Below are positions 11,786 through 23,445 of a stretch of DNA of 64,000 bases, piece by piece. Both the position numbers and the translations under genes were made by a program. The stretch lies in assembly GCA_030295235.1 (NCBI GenBank), contig AP026123.1:992001-1056000 (forward strand). Reading direction: 5' to 3'. Below the pieces are notes generated by a model. That model was not told the DNA's origin. It saw only the letters and a list, made by a program, of their open reading frames with translations, and did no database searches. The DNA comes from Fistulifera solaris (lineage: Eukaryota; Bacillariophyta; Bacillariophyceae; Naviculales; Stauroneidaceae). The stretch's first letter is position 1, and every line of letters starts with the position of its first letter.

Positions 11786-14700
11786 ATGCCACCTAGAAAG
11801 CGCCCGCAAAAGAGAAAAAGGGAAACGCCAAGGAAAAGGTAGCCCGCCGCAATGAGACGGAAGAGGATCCCATCCGTGCGACGTGGTTGTCGATCGGCCC
11901 ATCCGATGAACCGGCTCGTCGCCAGTTGTGCTGGAAATTTGCGGAATCGATATCGAAGGAGCATGTCGAAGGAATCAAGTGGGAAGGATTCGAATGGATG
12001 GAAGCAGAAGAACAGGCGGCGGAAGTGTGGAAATTCATCTGTCAAGATGTATTCGATACTCGTTTCGCTTTGAACGATGCCGACCACGGAAGATTGGCTG
12101 TTTCGAGTCATTTTCTGACTATTCTATTTGGGATTTCTCAGCAAGCATCACCAGTAAGCTTGATACTTCGGTCGGTGGTGGAAGAATATACAGTGTCTTG
12201 TGGACTACTGTCATGGTTACCCGATCGTTCTCGGGAGTTGTACGAACGGCGAAATAACGTGCAACTCGCGCCCCGTGACGAGCATCCACCGTTCATTGCC
12301 GTGATCGTGCAAAAAATACTGGAAGTAATGGAAGGGGAACAGTTTCAGGATTCTTTTACAAATCATGACGACAATGCCGCCGAATGGACGTTTATTCATC
12401 GCGGCTTGGAATGTCTGTTGGATTTGTTGCTCCATCATGAGATGCGAGAGTCGCTTATACCTTATTTGATAAGTGTGCACTTTGTCATTCGAGGGCGACT
12501 CGCGTTAGGTAGTCCCACGTTCAGTCGCGCTCCTGCGGATACCTTGCTTTTGGCTCAGCAGCTTTTTGAACGAATTCATTTGAATATGTTTCACAGTTCC
12601 GATTACGTAAAAACCCGTACGCTGTATCATCGACGAGCTGGGATTGTGCAAAAGATGTGTCAGCGTTACTTCGAAGATGATCTCCCCGACGTCATTTTTT
12701 TCGGGGGCGGGAATTTTGTGTCAGGAAGGATTGATTCGCACCTATATGAATGGCTTTTCGGACGAACATTTTTTGGAATTGCTACATAAGCTACGATTGG
12801 TTGACAAAGCAAGCTCTGATGTGGGGTTGCAGTACAATCGCGAATTCTTACTGCAAATCTTGGAAGAGTATCTGGTAATCCCCAAAGATTCTTTGGAGGA
12901 ACTACAACAATATCCCATCTATCCGAACGAAAAGGTGCTTTGGGATTTTACTCGGATTCCTCCGAGTCATCCTAGCCTACTTCCGCCATCCCACGTGCTT
13001 TCACTGCCAAAGCTGCATCTTTCTTACCTCTCGTTTGCTGACTATTTGCGGCGCAACTTCGATTTGATGCGCCTGTCGAGCGCGTACGATATTCGGTCAG
13101 ACTTGGTAGACGTTATACGTCGTATGCGCCCAGTTGTGCGCCAGTCTCTGGAGCTAGATGCTAAGTCGAACGAGGTTCATGTATTACGAACAGAGTTTAG
13201 TGGCTGGGCTCGCATGGCTCTGGAGATTCATTCGCCACTTGCGCTCAAAAAGGTATCCAAACCAGCTTACGGTATTGGTGCGTCCCAGGTGCTTGCCGAG
13301 TTTGCGGTCGACTTATCGCCTTGTGGCGCTGCTATTCGGCGTGAATGGGACTCGCTGGGCGAATTTGATAACGTGTTTTTGGTTCAGATCGATGCAAGCC
13401 GAATGAGTGGACGCCCGGCTCCTAGTGTGAACGATAAATTGGTACCCGACGAAGACGATCGGACTTTTCCGGAACGATACGGAGTAATTTACGTCCGTGG
13501 TGCAATGATTATGCATGTTCGGGATGAAAACGGGACGCTGTTGTCTAATGCTTTCTCGGAAAAGCAGCAAGAGCTCGGTCTCAAACGGATTTTTACTGTG
13601 TCGCTCGATCCGACCCAGTATTTCCTGGATGAGAAATCTTCGACAGGTACTGACCTTTACCAGTCACTCAATCTTGTCGTCAAAAGGCATGGAAGAGAAA
13701 ATAATTTCAAAGCGGTCTTGGAAACTATCCGTGGATTGATGTCGGGCACTGGCTCCATCAATAGAGTAATACCTTCTTATCTTCAGAATGTGTTGCTTGG
13801 GAGAGACATTCTTTCTTCCCCCACCCAGAATGATGTGTCGAAAGAATCCTTCTTTGATTTTGGAGACACATTCATCGACGAGAACCACCTGAAGGATTCG
13901 TTTCCGGGAGCAAAAATTAAGATAAAATTGTGCGACGACTTGGATGAAAGTCGGAGACGAAATTATCGCTTGCGGTTCGATGAGACTAAAAGGGTCTCTC
14001 AATCGAAGCACTTGTTTATTTGGGAGGTTCCATCAGTAGTGGCAATTCCGTACGCTTTACTCCAAGTCAAGTGTCCGCAATACGGCGGGGCTTGTCAGCT
14101 GGGCTTTCCTTGACTGTCGGTCCACCTGGAACAGGAAAAACAGATGTTGCTGTTCAAATTATTGCTAGTCTGTATCATTCTTTCCCAAACCAAAGGATAG
14201 TTGTAATCACGCACTCAAATGCGGCTTTGAACGACATATTTGAAAAACTCGCGCTTCGCGGTGATGTTGAAGAACGCGGTCTTCTTCGTCTTGGGGCGGG
14301 AGAGAAGGATCTGCGCGTTGCGTCGAGCCACGATTTCACGAAAAGCGGCCGTGTGGCGTACTGCCTTGCACAAAGAAGCTTACTTCTCGAGGAAGTCCAA
14401 AAATTATCCGAGACACTAGGCGTAAGTGGCAGAGCAGAGAGAGGACCCGATGGTTCCCCGGGTTACACTTGCGAAACGGCCGAGTATTTTTGGAAGCTTT
14501 CCGTCAAGCGACTTATTCGACGCTTTGACTTGTGGGCGGAAGAGAATATCGCACAAGATAGTGAAAACATTGACATCGATCGCTTTCCGTTCAAGGCGTT
14601 CTTTAATCTAGAAAGCAAGATTTCGCTGGATGAAGCAAGAAAGCTTATAGCTAAGGTCAAAACGATATTCGAAAGCCTGTCCCTGTATCGCCCCTTCGAG

Positions 14701-15814
14701 CTCCTTACATCACAAAGACAGCGAGCTGACTACATGTTGATAAAACAAGCACGTGTTGTCGCTATGACGTGCACCCATGCAGCTATTGCAAGGTCACATT
14801 TGATAGAATTGGGCTTCGAGTACGACAGCGTCGTCATTGAAGAAGCAGGACAGATGGTAGAAATCGAATCTTTCATTCCCCTCCTACTGCAGCGAGGGGG
14901 ATCCCGACGGCTCCGACTCGACGTCTTCGCGGTTGAAACGAGTGTGCCTGCTCGGAGATCACGACCAACTTCCCCCGGTTATAAAGAACATGTCGTTTGC
15001 AAATTTCAGCAACCTTGATCAGAGCATGTTCGCTCGACTGATACGACTCGGAGTCCCTTACACTCAACTCGATAGGCAAGGGCGTGCACGTCCAGAAATC
15101 GCTCAGCTATATAGTTGGCGATATAATGACCTAAAAAACCTTGAGCATGTCACCACTCAAGAACATTTCCAGATCGCAAACGCTGGATTTGCACACACTC
15201 TTCAGTTGATTAATGTTGATGACTTCCAAGGAAAAGGAGAGACGTCCCCAACCGCCTACTTCTATCAGAATGTCGGCGAAGCTGAGTACACTGTTGCCTT
15301 GTTTCAGTACATGGTGCTGATAGGCCACAGCCCTAGCAAGATATCCATTCTTACGACTTACAACGGCCAAAAGCAGCTAATTGAAGACATCGTGTCTCAA
15401 CGTTGTGGAGACGGCACTCCACTGGAAGGAGTACGGCCAGGAGCCATATCCACGGTGGATCAATATCAGGGACAGCAGAACGATATCATCTTACTGTCGT
15501 TGGTGAGAACGAATTCCGTCGGTCATTTGCGAGATGTTCGACGTCTGGTGGTGGCAGTATCACGGGCAAGGTTGGGTCTTTACGTCTTCTGTCGTCAGAA
15601 CTTGTTTTCGTCAGTGCCCGAACTCAAGCAAACGTTTGATCAATTCAAGACGAAACCCAATAAGCTCACTTTGGTGTTGAACGAAACTTATCCAACTGAC
15701 CGTAAAGCTAACGATGCCCCAGACACCAGCAATCTCCTTGACGTCGACGACGTTTCACACCTTGGTGCGATTGTTCACAAAATGCAGGAGGATTTAATAG
15801 CACAGCTAGAATAA
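11786..15814 (+). CDS. AQR: Intron-binding protein Aquarius, SF1 RNA helicase (several frameshifts)
   Basis: Aquarius is the helicase of the intron-binding complex that joins the spliceosome near the branch point. The gene encodes about 1340 residues, near the family's usual 1400-1500. The ATG at 11786 opens a Lys/Arg-rich N-terminus. The middle has family hallmarks: [51 protein letters not shown] and [11 protein letters not shown]. The helicase core has Walker [33 protein letters not shown], a Walker B-like [41 protein letters not shown] and [13 protein letters not shown]. Frame slips occur near 11823-11825 (A-run), 12695-12705 (T/G-runs), 14010-14035 and 14896-14900 (G-run). It ends 73 bases from NDUFA12, tail to tail. 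Confidence 0.92.
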
Positions 15815-15887
15815 GAGAAGTTAATATGTAATGTACTTACAGTTAAATGATAACATAAGCTTGCATCAGCTGCTAAAATATATTTAT

Positions 15888-16732
15888 CTACTTGGAAAGA
15901 GTACCACCACGAGCCAAGATAGCTTGTTCCCGAGGAGACAGATGCTTCGATGCCTTGCTGGCATCAAACCCATCCCTCCATTTCGATTTCACGCTTTCTT
16001 TTTCTGCTTCTTTCTCTGCTGCTGTCTTTAGACGCTCCTTCCACATTTCACTCTTGTAAGGACGTCCACCACCCTTGGCTTCATCCAAGTCACCAATCAT
16101 TTCAAATTTACGAATACTAGCATCATTGTACGGAGACCCAGGCTGAGTGTAGTAAGCGTCTGGTGCACCCGGCGGGAGACCGACGACATGGTTACCGATT
16201 CCATAACCGCGAGAGCGAATCAAGGACTGGTTGTGCATGTGGTGGAAGTTGAAGTAAGGTTCTTGGTGTCCCACATTGCTCTTGAAAGGCGCGTGACTGA
16301 TTTCCGAGGATTTGAGATGACTCATCTTCTCTTCAATATATTCATTCTCCATACTCGGAGTAGCGTCGTTCATGCAGGTCAACCAGCCGTGCCATTCGGG
16401 GGGGAACTTGTGCGGAATCGAAGTTGTGAATGTCCGCCGGTTCTACCCAGCGGTGTTGCCCGTAGGTATAATCGACGCGGTTTTCGTAATATCTATTTCC
16501 AGCAGCGTCAGCTCCCATGAATGTACCAACCTTGAAAGGATAATCTCCATTCTAAAAATGAAATTGACAGAGAATGAGTTGCGGCCTAAAGGAAAGAGGC
16601 ACTAACGCCCCCTTTCGAAGGGCACTCAAATCTTGAAGCATAGCTTACCGTGTACATATGCTCAAGGAGTCCTTTCCAACCACCTCGATAACGAAGAGCG
16701 ACCTTAAAATTATTGATGATTCCCAAAACCAT
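15888..16732 (-). CDS. NDUFA12: Complex I accessory subunit NDUFA12 (B17.2), one intron, one frameshift
   Basis: Exon 1 (16649-16732) gives MVLGIINNFKVALRYRGGWK; a 97-nt GT-AG intron (16552-16648) follows. Exon 2 continues with NGDYPFKVGTFMGADAAG, NRYYENRVDYTYGQHRWVEP and PPEWHGWLTCMND. The last two are the family core, where the Trp/His-rich HRWV and WHGWL segments lie at the matrix arm of NADH:ubiquinone oxidoreductase. A run of seven G (16398-16404) is one base too long and breaks the frame; six restores VPPEWHG. The C-terminal part after residue 120 (YKSEMWKERLKTAAEKEAEK...) is a charged extension beyond the usual animal length of about 145. A longer 5' reading frame exists, but the ATG at 16732 agrees with the family. 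Confidence 0.87.
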
Positions 16733-17408
16733 GGTTGATAATCTCTTTATTGTAAAGACTCTGTCAGACAAACTCACTTCTTTTGCTTGCTTTGTTGCGC
16801 TGCAAACCTGCAAAAAGCACACAGCAGCAAAACGCAGGATGAAGAGCATACCTGGTACGTCAATATCACGTCATACTGGTACCGTACCTAGCACTCGACA
16901 TACCGGTGCAACGACTATAAGGCTTAGTGTAAGCGAACTTCGCCACGACAGCTTTCAGTCATGAGATAAAAGTGAGCTTTAGATTCTTGTCCGATAACTA
17001 TCTTTCGTGTAAGAAAATGGAACGTTGGGTCGCTCATACCCAAATTTACCTAACAGTCTGGGATGCACCTGTGGTACAATTTGTTGAATCTTCTAACCGA
17101 AGATTGTCTTTGATCGTCAGCCCTTTTCATTACTTCCAAAATACAGGGTAGTAATGTAGCTTTAACGAAATTCAGTCATGAGACAAGATAAGCTTCTGGC
17201 CGCGAATAGGGCCGTGAAATATATTTAGTGAGCGAAGCGTCGAATAAGCTAGTTCTAAGGCAGATTCTAGGTTTTCATATTAACAATGGATGTTAATTCG
17301 CCCATCGAAGGTACTGTGCTTGACAACTATACCGGCTTAAAAGCGAGCGGTGCTTCAGTTCGGAGCTAATCAAGCTTTGCTTCTAAATCACGGCCGTCTT
17401 TACAACAG
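16733..17408. other. Intergenic region with GTAC-rich cluster
   Basis: About 675 bases upstream of NDUFA12 and downstream of the amidohydrolase. A cluster of GGTAC/GTACC words lies at 16851-16910. I see no gene. Confidence 0.35.
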
Positions 17409-18962
17409 CTACTTCGCTTTTCCAGAGCCGCCCACGCGAAATGTCACTACTTGTAAAGCCCCTTCCTTCAAATTGAACTTATGGCACTTTCCATCTTTCA
17501 TTACCAACTCTATGTTCGATCTTTTCAGCGCGTATATATCTTCAAGAGGATTTCCGTTAACAACCAAGATATCGGCATATGCTGAACAATGTCAAGGTGA
17601 GGTACGCCTTATATCTAAAGACCGAAACGAAATCTCGCAAAACATACCTCCTTCTTCAATAACCCCCAGACTCCCCCTCGGTATACGGGTTCAATGTTCC
17701 CGTCCAACTTAGCACAGTAGCTGCACTGCTTGTCGCCGCTCTCAAAGCTTCGGCATGTGTAAAGCCACCCATCGAAACCATGTGAATTATGTTATCAGCC
17801 TGTCTAGAAGAATTACCTCTTCCAAACAATTCACCGCCTGCGATGGTCAAAGGCTTGTACTTGTGAATGAGATCCAACATTTTCTTCGCCCCACTAAAAA
17901 CAAGCGCCGCCTTAGTTTTTTGGTTATTGTCGAATTTCGCGAGCGCGTCTGGGTCTCCAAATGCTTCGAGCGCCATAGTTGCCTGTACTGATAGTGCAAT
18001 GTTCTCTTCGACCATCCTTCTCATAGTTTCCTCGCCCATTAAATATCCGTGCTCTATGCAACGCACGCCTGCATCGATTGCTCGGTTGATTGCCTTATCA
18101 TGATAGGCATGCTAAGAATGTCGAAAAGGAAGTTTCAAACCACGTCAGTAAAACTTGAACAAGACACAGTTCCTTGTCGCCCCTTCGCCCAACTCCACTC
18201 ACCGCCATTACGTAAGTACCGTAATCATTCGCCACTTCCACAGCTGTCTTCATCTCGTCCAATGTGAAGTGAGTTGCATAAAAGTTATTGTACGGCCCCA
18301 GTACGGATCCAGAGGCCATGATTTTTGAGTTGTGTGGCTCCATTTCGGATATTATTACGGCACGCCTTTAGTACCTCCGCTCGTCCGTCACAAACGTGAG
18401 CAAAGCCATTCTTTTCTAAATAATCCATTTCTCCCGGTTGATCAAAACAACAACCCGTGTCACCGGGACCGCCTGTCTGCGTAATGAAAGCCCCGCTCGG
18501 GTAGATACGTGGCCCCGGTATTCGTCCTTTCTGCACGGCTTTGGCTATCCCCAAGACATTTCCGCCAGCGTCTCGACACGTGGTAAAGCCTTGTTGTAAG
18601 TAATCTAACAGATCATGAGCACACATAGCTCCCATGGCCATCTGGTCATAGCTGTCTCGTCCTTCTTTCATCCCATCTTGGATACAAATATGCGAATGCA
18701 TGTCAATGAGACCAGGCATCAGTGTCTTGCCACCACAATCCACTTTAATGAGCTTTACGTCTTGCGGAACCGGTACCAGTTTTCCTACTTTTCGAATCAG
18801 ATTCTTATGAATGAGAACTTCCTGAGGCTCACTGAGTACATCCGATTTACCATCGTAGACGCGCGCATTTGTGAACAAGACGAATTGAGCCGATGGTTCT
18901 TCTTCAAATTGAATGTGGGCTGGATCCTTCCATTTTGGATCTCGCGGAAGATACTCGGGCAT
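17409..18962 (-). CDS. Metal-dependent amidohydrolase, imidazolonepropionase-like, two introns (two frameshifts)
   Basis: Exons are 18203-18962, 17648-18111 and 17409-17581; introns are 91 nt (18112-18202) and 66 nt (17582-17647), both GT-AG. The protein has about 465 residues. The amidohydrolase signature is clear: TLMPGLIDMHSHI (HxH metal site), GFTTCRDAGGN, SGAFITQTGGPGD, then VMAHAYHDKAINRAIDAGV and RCIEHGYL for the next metal histidines, and a closing ADILVVNGNPLEDI. These features fit the group of prolidase-like and imidazolonepropionase-like hydrolases acting on amide bonds of peptides or cyclic amides. Slips at a T-run (18322-18326) and C-run (17673-17677) interrupt the frame. There is no targeting peptide, so it is probably cytosolic. 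The substrate is unknown. Confidence 0.8.
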
Positions 18963-19429
18963 TCTTATGGATTGGGCACAGATTGATGATGTTGTTTGTT
19001 GATAATATTATCAATAATAATGATTGTTACGGAGTATATCAAAGAAAAATCATTGTGTGCAACATTAGTTTCCGCACCTCAACCGCAACCGCAAGATGAA
19101 AGCCGGCTGGCTTGCTCCGACAGCCATGTATTAAGTACTAATAGTGAACACCATCCGTTGAGGATTCTACTCTATGATTTATTGTACTAAATATAACTCA
19201 TGACTTGTATCCCGTGACTCAAAACCTCCACCGCACTTTTTCCAACAAAAAAAAACGCCGAACACGAATAACCTCGTAGAGAAACGATAATGATTCATTC
19301 ATGTAAAGGTAGAACATTCAGTCTAGACCAAGCATTAGTTAACATCTGCAGTCATCCGAGGAAATTAAGATTAGCCTGATACCTACAAAGAATTTCTCTC
19401 TCTTAAATATCGAATTTAAAAACTCCACG
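18963..19429. promoter_or_regulatory. Divergent promoter between amidohydrolase and CMC2-like gene
   Basis: About 470 bases containing the 5' flanks of both genes. A ccgcaaccgcaacc-like stretch and an A-run (caaaaaaaaacg, about 19245) are present. No defined element can be supported. Confidence 0.3.
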
Positions 19430-19738
19430 ATGCACCCACCACTCGACCGACCGCACCCGGACTGTCAGGAAGCCATCCAAGCTCTGCACAATTGCCACGC
19501 TGATAATTGGAAGAAATATACAGGAGGATGTAATGATATCAAAGTATCTCTGGACCAATGTCTCAAATACGAGAAGAAGAGACTCCTGGACGAAATGAAT
19601 AAGGATCTTCCGGAGCAACGGAACCAGCAAGAAGAAGTAATAAAGAAAGCCTTTGGTAAACAAATGACATTTCAGGAATACTTGAAACAAGACAAAGAAT
19701 TTCAGGCTGAACTCGAGAAGAAGAACAAAGGCAGCTAG
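19430..19738 (+). CDS. CMC2: CMC family twin-CX9C protein, CMC2-like
   Basis: An intact, intronless gene for 102 residues. Two CX9C motifs are visible: C-QEAIQALHN-C near residue 12 and C-NDIKVSLDQ-C near residue 34, the coiled-coil-helix-coiled-coil-helix arrangement oxidised by the Mia40 relay in the mitochondrial intermembrane space. The start MHPPLDRPHPDCQEAI resembles CMC2 (MHP.L..H....C), a factor in cytochrome c oxidase assembly and copper handling. The C-terminus is a charged helix (YEKKRLLDEMNKDLPEQRNQ). CMC2 is the best family fit; another small CHCH protein is possible. Confidence 0.82.
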   Translation: MHPPLDRPHPDCQEAIQALHNCHADNWKKYTGGCNDIKVSLDQCLKYEKKRLLDEMNKDLPEQRNQQEEVIKKAFGKQMTFQEYLKQDKEFQAELEKKNKGS

Positions 19739-19859
19739 CTAATTCGTAGGCAAACGCGTCGATTGCATTTCATACAAACTGTTTTATGTATAAGACTCTT
19801 CATAATTTTACCCCAAAGACGAAAGTGTCACAGGTATTTTTTCATTTCTTGACACAATC

Positions 19860-20924
19860 TTACATGCCCTTGATGTAGGTGATCTTACGAGCTTTGCGAG
19901 ATGCCCATCCGACACGCTTGGAGTAACCAGCACCCAACGCCATGAAAATTAGGGCACTCATGTGAAGAGCGGCGTTCTTCTTTCGCTCATCACTTTCCGG
20001 CTCGGCAGCCCAGTTCAAGAACTGAGCTACATCACGGGCCTGCTGCGCGATGGAGGCAACAGTGCCGTCCTCGTACTCGACACCGTCGTCCTGTAGTGGT
20101 GGAGGCATCGAGATAATACCACCGGGAAAGTAAGGGTTGTAGTGACGTCCTTCCATAATAATCTTTCCAGCTGGAGGGTCCATGTAGCCGGTAAGAAGAG
20201 CCATCACATAGTCATGTCCTTCGTGTCGGGCCTTGACCATCAGACTCAAATCCGGTGGATACGCTCCTCCGTTGGCGGCTCGACCTTGCTGGATATTCGA
20301 ATACGGAGAAGGGAGCTTGTCGAAAAGCTTTGACGGACGTTCAAACATTTCTCCTTCCTGATTCGGTCCATCCGTAATTTCTACCTCTTTCGCCATGTCC
20401 TTCACTTCCTCTTTTGTGTGCGTGACGCCGACTAATTCACGCCAACGAATGCGCTCGAGGGAGTGGCAAGTTGAGCACACCTCACGGTACACCTGAAGAC
20501 CCCGACGAAGAGCACCGCAGTCAAACGATGCAAAGAAACCCCGATGTCTCCATGGATACGACGGAGGATGCGCCAAGTCTTCGTCCAAGAGCGTCATGGC
20601 AGGCACCGAGGCCATCAACGCGACACCAGCCGCGGCAGCGACTGGGCGACTTGTTTTGCCTGCAAATGATAAAAGAGCCGTAAGAACAAAGAAATAAATA
20701 AGAGCGTCGCCTAAACAAAGCTAAATATAACATTCAGTTTCATGCTCGTCAAAGATCGGAATCAGGAATCTTAGCCTTGCAGTTCAACATCGGCATTCAG
20801 CAGAAAGCTCTCGGCAGATTTTTATTGCGTGGTTTGCTTTCACTAAACGCGCCCTTTTCGACAACTGATCACCCCGTGAACAACAGTAAATACAACTTAC
20901 AAATGCAAGCATTTGAGACGCCAT
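19860..20924 (-). CDS. CYC1: Cytochrome c1 of complex III, one intron
   Basis: Exon 2 (19860-20659) encodes the mature protein: LAHPPSYPWRHRGFFASFDC, RGLQVYREVCSTCHS with the canonical heme motif CxxCH, GGAYPPDLSLMVKARHEG, and MPPPLQDDGVEYEDGT with the distal Met region (M in the PPPL segment). A C-terminal membrane anchor (LHMSALIFMALGAGYSKRV) follows. Unlike the single-Cys c1 of euglenozoans, both heme cysteines are present. Exon 1 (20901-20924, MASQMLAF) begins the presequence, and the 241-nt intron has GT-AG ends. The joined frame needs one extra A in the run at 20654-20657, so the exon 1 model is less sure. It functions in the inner mitochondrial membrane, passing electrons from the Rieske protein to cytochrome c. 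Confidence 0.92.
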
Positions 20925-21622
20925 AATGCTATTTAAAGCGTAGAAAGTGAACTGTTGATCTTCTTGCGCTTGTTCGCTTTTCGTCAATCATCGCAGTCTC
21001 TACGGTTGCGGAGACCGCCGACCGAAAATCTACGTGTTTTGACGTACCAAGAAGGTACGACAAAATGTATGGAACCACAGAACGAAAAGTGACGTAAGCA
21101 ATAGAGAACCGGTCGATAAATTTAGTACTTAAGAACCGATAAAGAACAAAGACTATATGTAGATATGTAGAAGTGACAATAGGTGACGCAACTGGAATTC
21201 AGTCCCGGAAGATCTCCTCCTCGGTAATCATCATCTAATGTTATTAAAGAAGTAATCTTGATGAAGTATGAATCGAAATCATTAATACGAAAGAAACCGC
21301 CACCTCCGTTGCTGCTGATGTCGATATTGCCGTTTGGATCACCTATGTTAGGCAAACCAAGGATTAGTCCTTGGGGCAAGCTGCCCTTGGTTAAGACTTA
21401 AACTAGAAACCTGAACCGTATCGGCTAACAAGCTAGCAAGTACAATAATTAGAGCCTAGCTACTGTCTAGTACGTTACTTGTAATTCGAATAGAACTCCA
21501 ACACGAATAACTCGTATGTGAAACATAGAACGGAAAGTGTTGAAAACAGATTATTCTCATAGCTGATTCAAAAAGCACACACCGATTACTGATTACCGCT
21601 GTCCATTACTTTCATAGAAAAA
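20925..21622. other. Intergenic region with CRE-like TGACGT sites
   Basis: About 700 bases. TGACGT occurs at 21040 and 21090 upstream of the cytochrome c1 start, near two GTAC words. A short open frame at 21122-21379 on the minus strand has no recognisable content and I do not call it. Confidence 0.3.
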
Positions 21623-22420
21623 TCAAGCCAACAACAGCGTTTGTAGTCCGCCCATCAGCAATCCGAAAAAGGACCAGTAACGCACACCAAAACTGCGTCC
21701 GCCGTAAGTATTGACTCCAGTACATTGTCCAGGAGTATCGACAGTGTCGTAAATGGGCGTATATCCACCATTCTCAGTTGCTTCGGTACATTCGCTCTGT
21801 CGTTTATCATCCATCACATTGCAGCAATCTACCGTGAGTTTGTTCGCATCGCATACGGCGCAATAGTTACAGGCATCTCCATTGAGGGTCGCAGTACATG
21901 ACTCAACAATAGAGAAATCTTTCGGAGTGCTGGCGACGACTTCCACACATGTGTTCTGAAGAACTTCACTGGTTGTAACATTGAAGCAGCTTTTCGTCTT
22001 ATAGTGATCACCTTCCGCATTCAGAGTCAACGCAAAGCCTCCTTCAATACAGGCCGTTACGTTGTTTTCGACGTCTGTGTTGCAGGAAGGCTCATCGTAG
22101 ACACAATCAACAAAAATCTCGTCTTGTTCTAGATTAGCACAGGCACAGGTCATTGTTTGGTTTGTCACATTGCTGTTCGATAGTTGCAAATTGTACTGCT
22201 CGCATACTTCTTCGACAGTCCGTTGCAATCTTCGAGAATGAGGATCGATTGTTAGGTCTTGCAGTAGCGTGGGAATCTGAAACTCTCGCAACAGTTGCGA
22301 AAGAAGAGAATCTCCGTCCTGAACGAAGGAAGAAGGCGGTGCGACGGATACCACTCGAGTGCAGCCCACGAAACTCTGGAAGACGGCGAAAAATGGCAGA
22401 ACAAGGCCCACTTTATTCAT
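21623..22420 (-). CDS. Secreted Cys-rich protein, probable GPI-anchored
   Basis: An intact 265-residue protein of unknown function. It begins with a signal peptide (MNKVGLVLPFFAVFQSFVGC). The middle has about 18 cysteines (CEQYNLQLSN, MTCACANL, CNYCAVCDANKLTVDCC) and at least four N-glycosylation sequons (NVT, NQT, NNVT, FNVT). The C-terminus ends in a hydrophobic stretch (WSFFGLLMGGLQTLLLA) with no charged tail, preceded by small residues, as expected for a GPI-attachment signal or a tail anchor. This points to a cell-surface location. I recognise no domain; it could belong to a diatom-restricted family. Confidence 0.7.
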   Translation of the reverse strand: MNKVGLVLPFFAVFQSFVGCTRVVSVAPPSSFVQDGDSLLSQLLREFQIPTLLQDLTIDPHSRRLQRTVEEVCEQYNLQLSNSNVTNQTMTCACANLEQDEIFVDCVYDEPSCNTDVENNVTACIEGGFALTLNAEGDHYKTKSCFNVTTSEVLQNTCVEVVASTPKDFSIVESCTATLNGDACNYCAVCDANKLTVDCCNVMDDKRQSECTEATENGGYTPIYDTVDTPGQCTGVNTYGGRSFGVRYWSFFGLLMGGLQTLLLA

Positions 22421-22599
22421 CCCGTATACAAATGCGATCGAAAATAGGATGTCGTCGATAGAGGTTTAAACAATGCCTTTGTTTTTAATAAGCCTCTGTT
22501 TAGATAGAAAACAATAATGAGCTTTTTATGTCGAGCAAGAGGCAAGATCAAGATCGGATTGGAAAATGACTCTTTTCTCTATAGCCTCAAAGTGTATGC

Positions 22600-23130
22600 G
22601 ACTTTTTTCATGATTAGGATCATGACTGAAATCGAGTCCTGTTAGCCCGTAAACCTACACTTCGGTCTATAGTTAATTTTCCAGGGAACTTTCGACGCTT
22701 TCATAAAATAAAGTTGGTCGCCCTCTCTAGCTCTAGCCCTCTCTAGGCCCTCCACACCACCAGATAATGTTTTTGATTACATTCTACTTCCAACGGTTTT
22801 AAATCTCGTATGGGAAACTAGATTTGCCGCTTCAATCGTCTTTTTCTGCATTCTGGATCATGACTGAAATCAAGTCGTGGCACCGGAAAAGACACTATTG
22901 GGGCTATAGTTAATATTTTGTCAAACAGCTTTTTCGAGGCTAATTATCGGCACGGTGCACGCCGAGAAAGAAGTTGGTCATCCGCCATGACACCCAATTG
23001 TGATTGCGACTACATGCTACCCCAACAGTCTGTTGGGGAAATAGTTTTGTCATTTCAATCGTTTTCTGTATTACAGTATGGTTGATGACTGAAATCAAGT
23101 CGGTGCTGCGCGCGAATCTGGTCTACGGAG
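22600..23130. repeat. Degenerate tandem repeat, unit about 230 bp, 2+ copies
   Basis: The block atgactgaaatcaagtc or a close variant starts at 22622, 22860 and 23085, so the spacing is 238 then 225 bases. Between them other blocks recur in the same order: ctatagttaat, aagttggtc, and gggaaa followed by gcttcaatcgt or atttcaatcgt. The third copy is partial. Units are diverged, so the duplication is old. No reading frame crosses it. Confidence 0.6.
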
Positions 23131-23445
23131 TGTGCCGTTAACGAAATTGGGAACTGCGTTTGCACCTGTGTCGTGGCATCACGGCCGAAAAGATTGTGTC
23201 GTGTCATTCCCGTTGATTAGCGCTAACGAATGAACACGTGGCGACACTCGTTTCAAGAGGGCGGACGATTGGGCAAGCTACGAAACATTTAGCGCTATTT
23301 CAATTTATTCTCAATTTATATCGATCGCAAGCGGGTAGCCAGAAGATCGAATAGCTTCACCAAAGATGTTAGCTCTGTCTTATTTCTTTTCAAAACATCC
23401 GTATTTTTCTTTCCGAATGTGTTCTCGTCTCGCTCTCTAATTTCT
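23131..23445. other. Intergenic, 3' flank of the small thylakoid gene
   Basis: About 315 AT-rich bases with no gene seen. Confidence 0.3.

Noticed and set aside
23080-23110. Box C/D snoRNA (TGATGA next to CTGA in the 230-bp repeats)
   Set aside because: The C-like and D-like boxes overlap, the first two copies read CATGACTGA, and there is no terminal stem at the right spacing.
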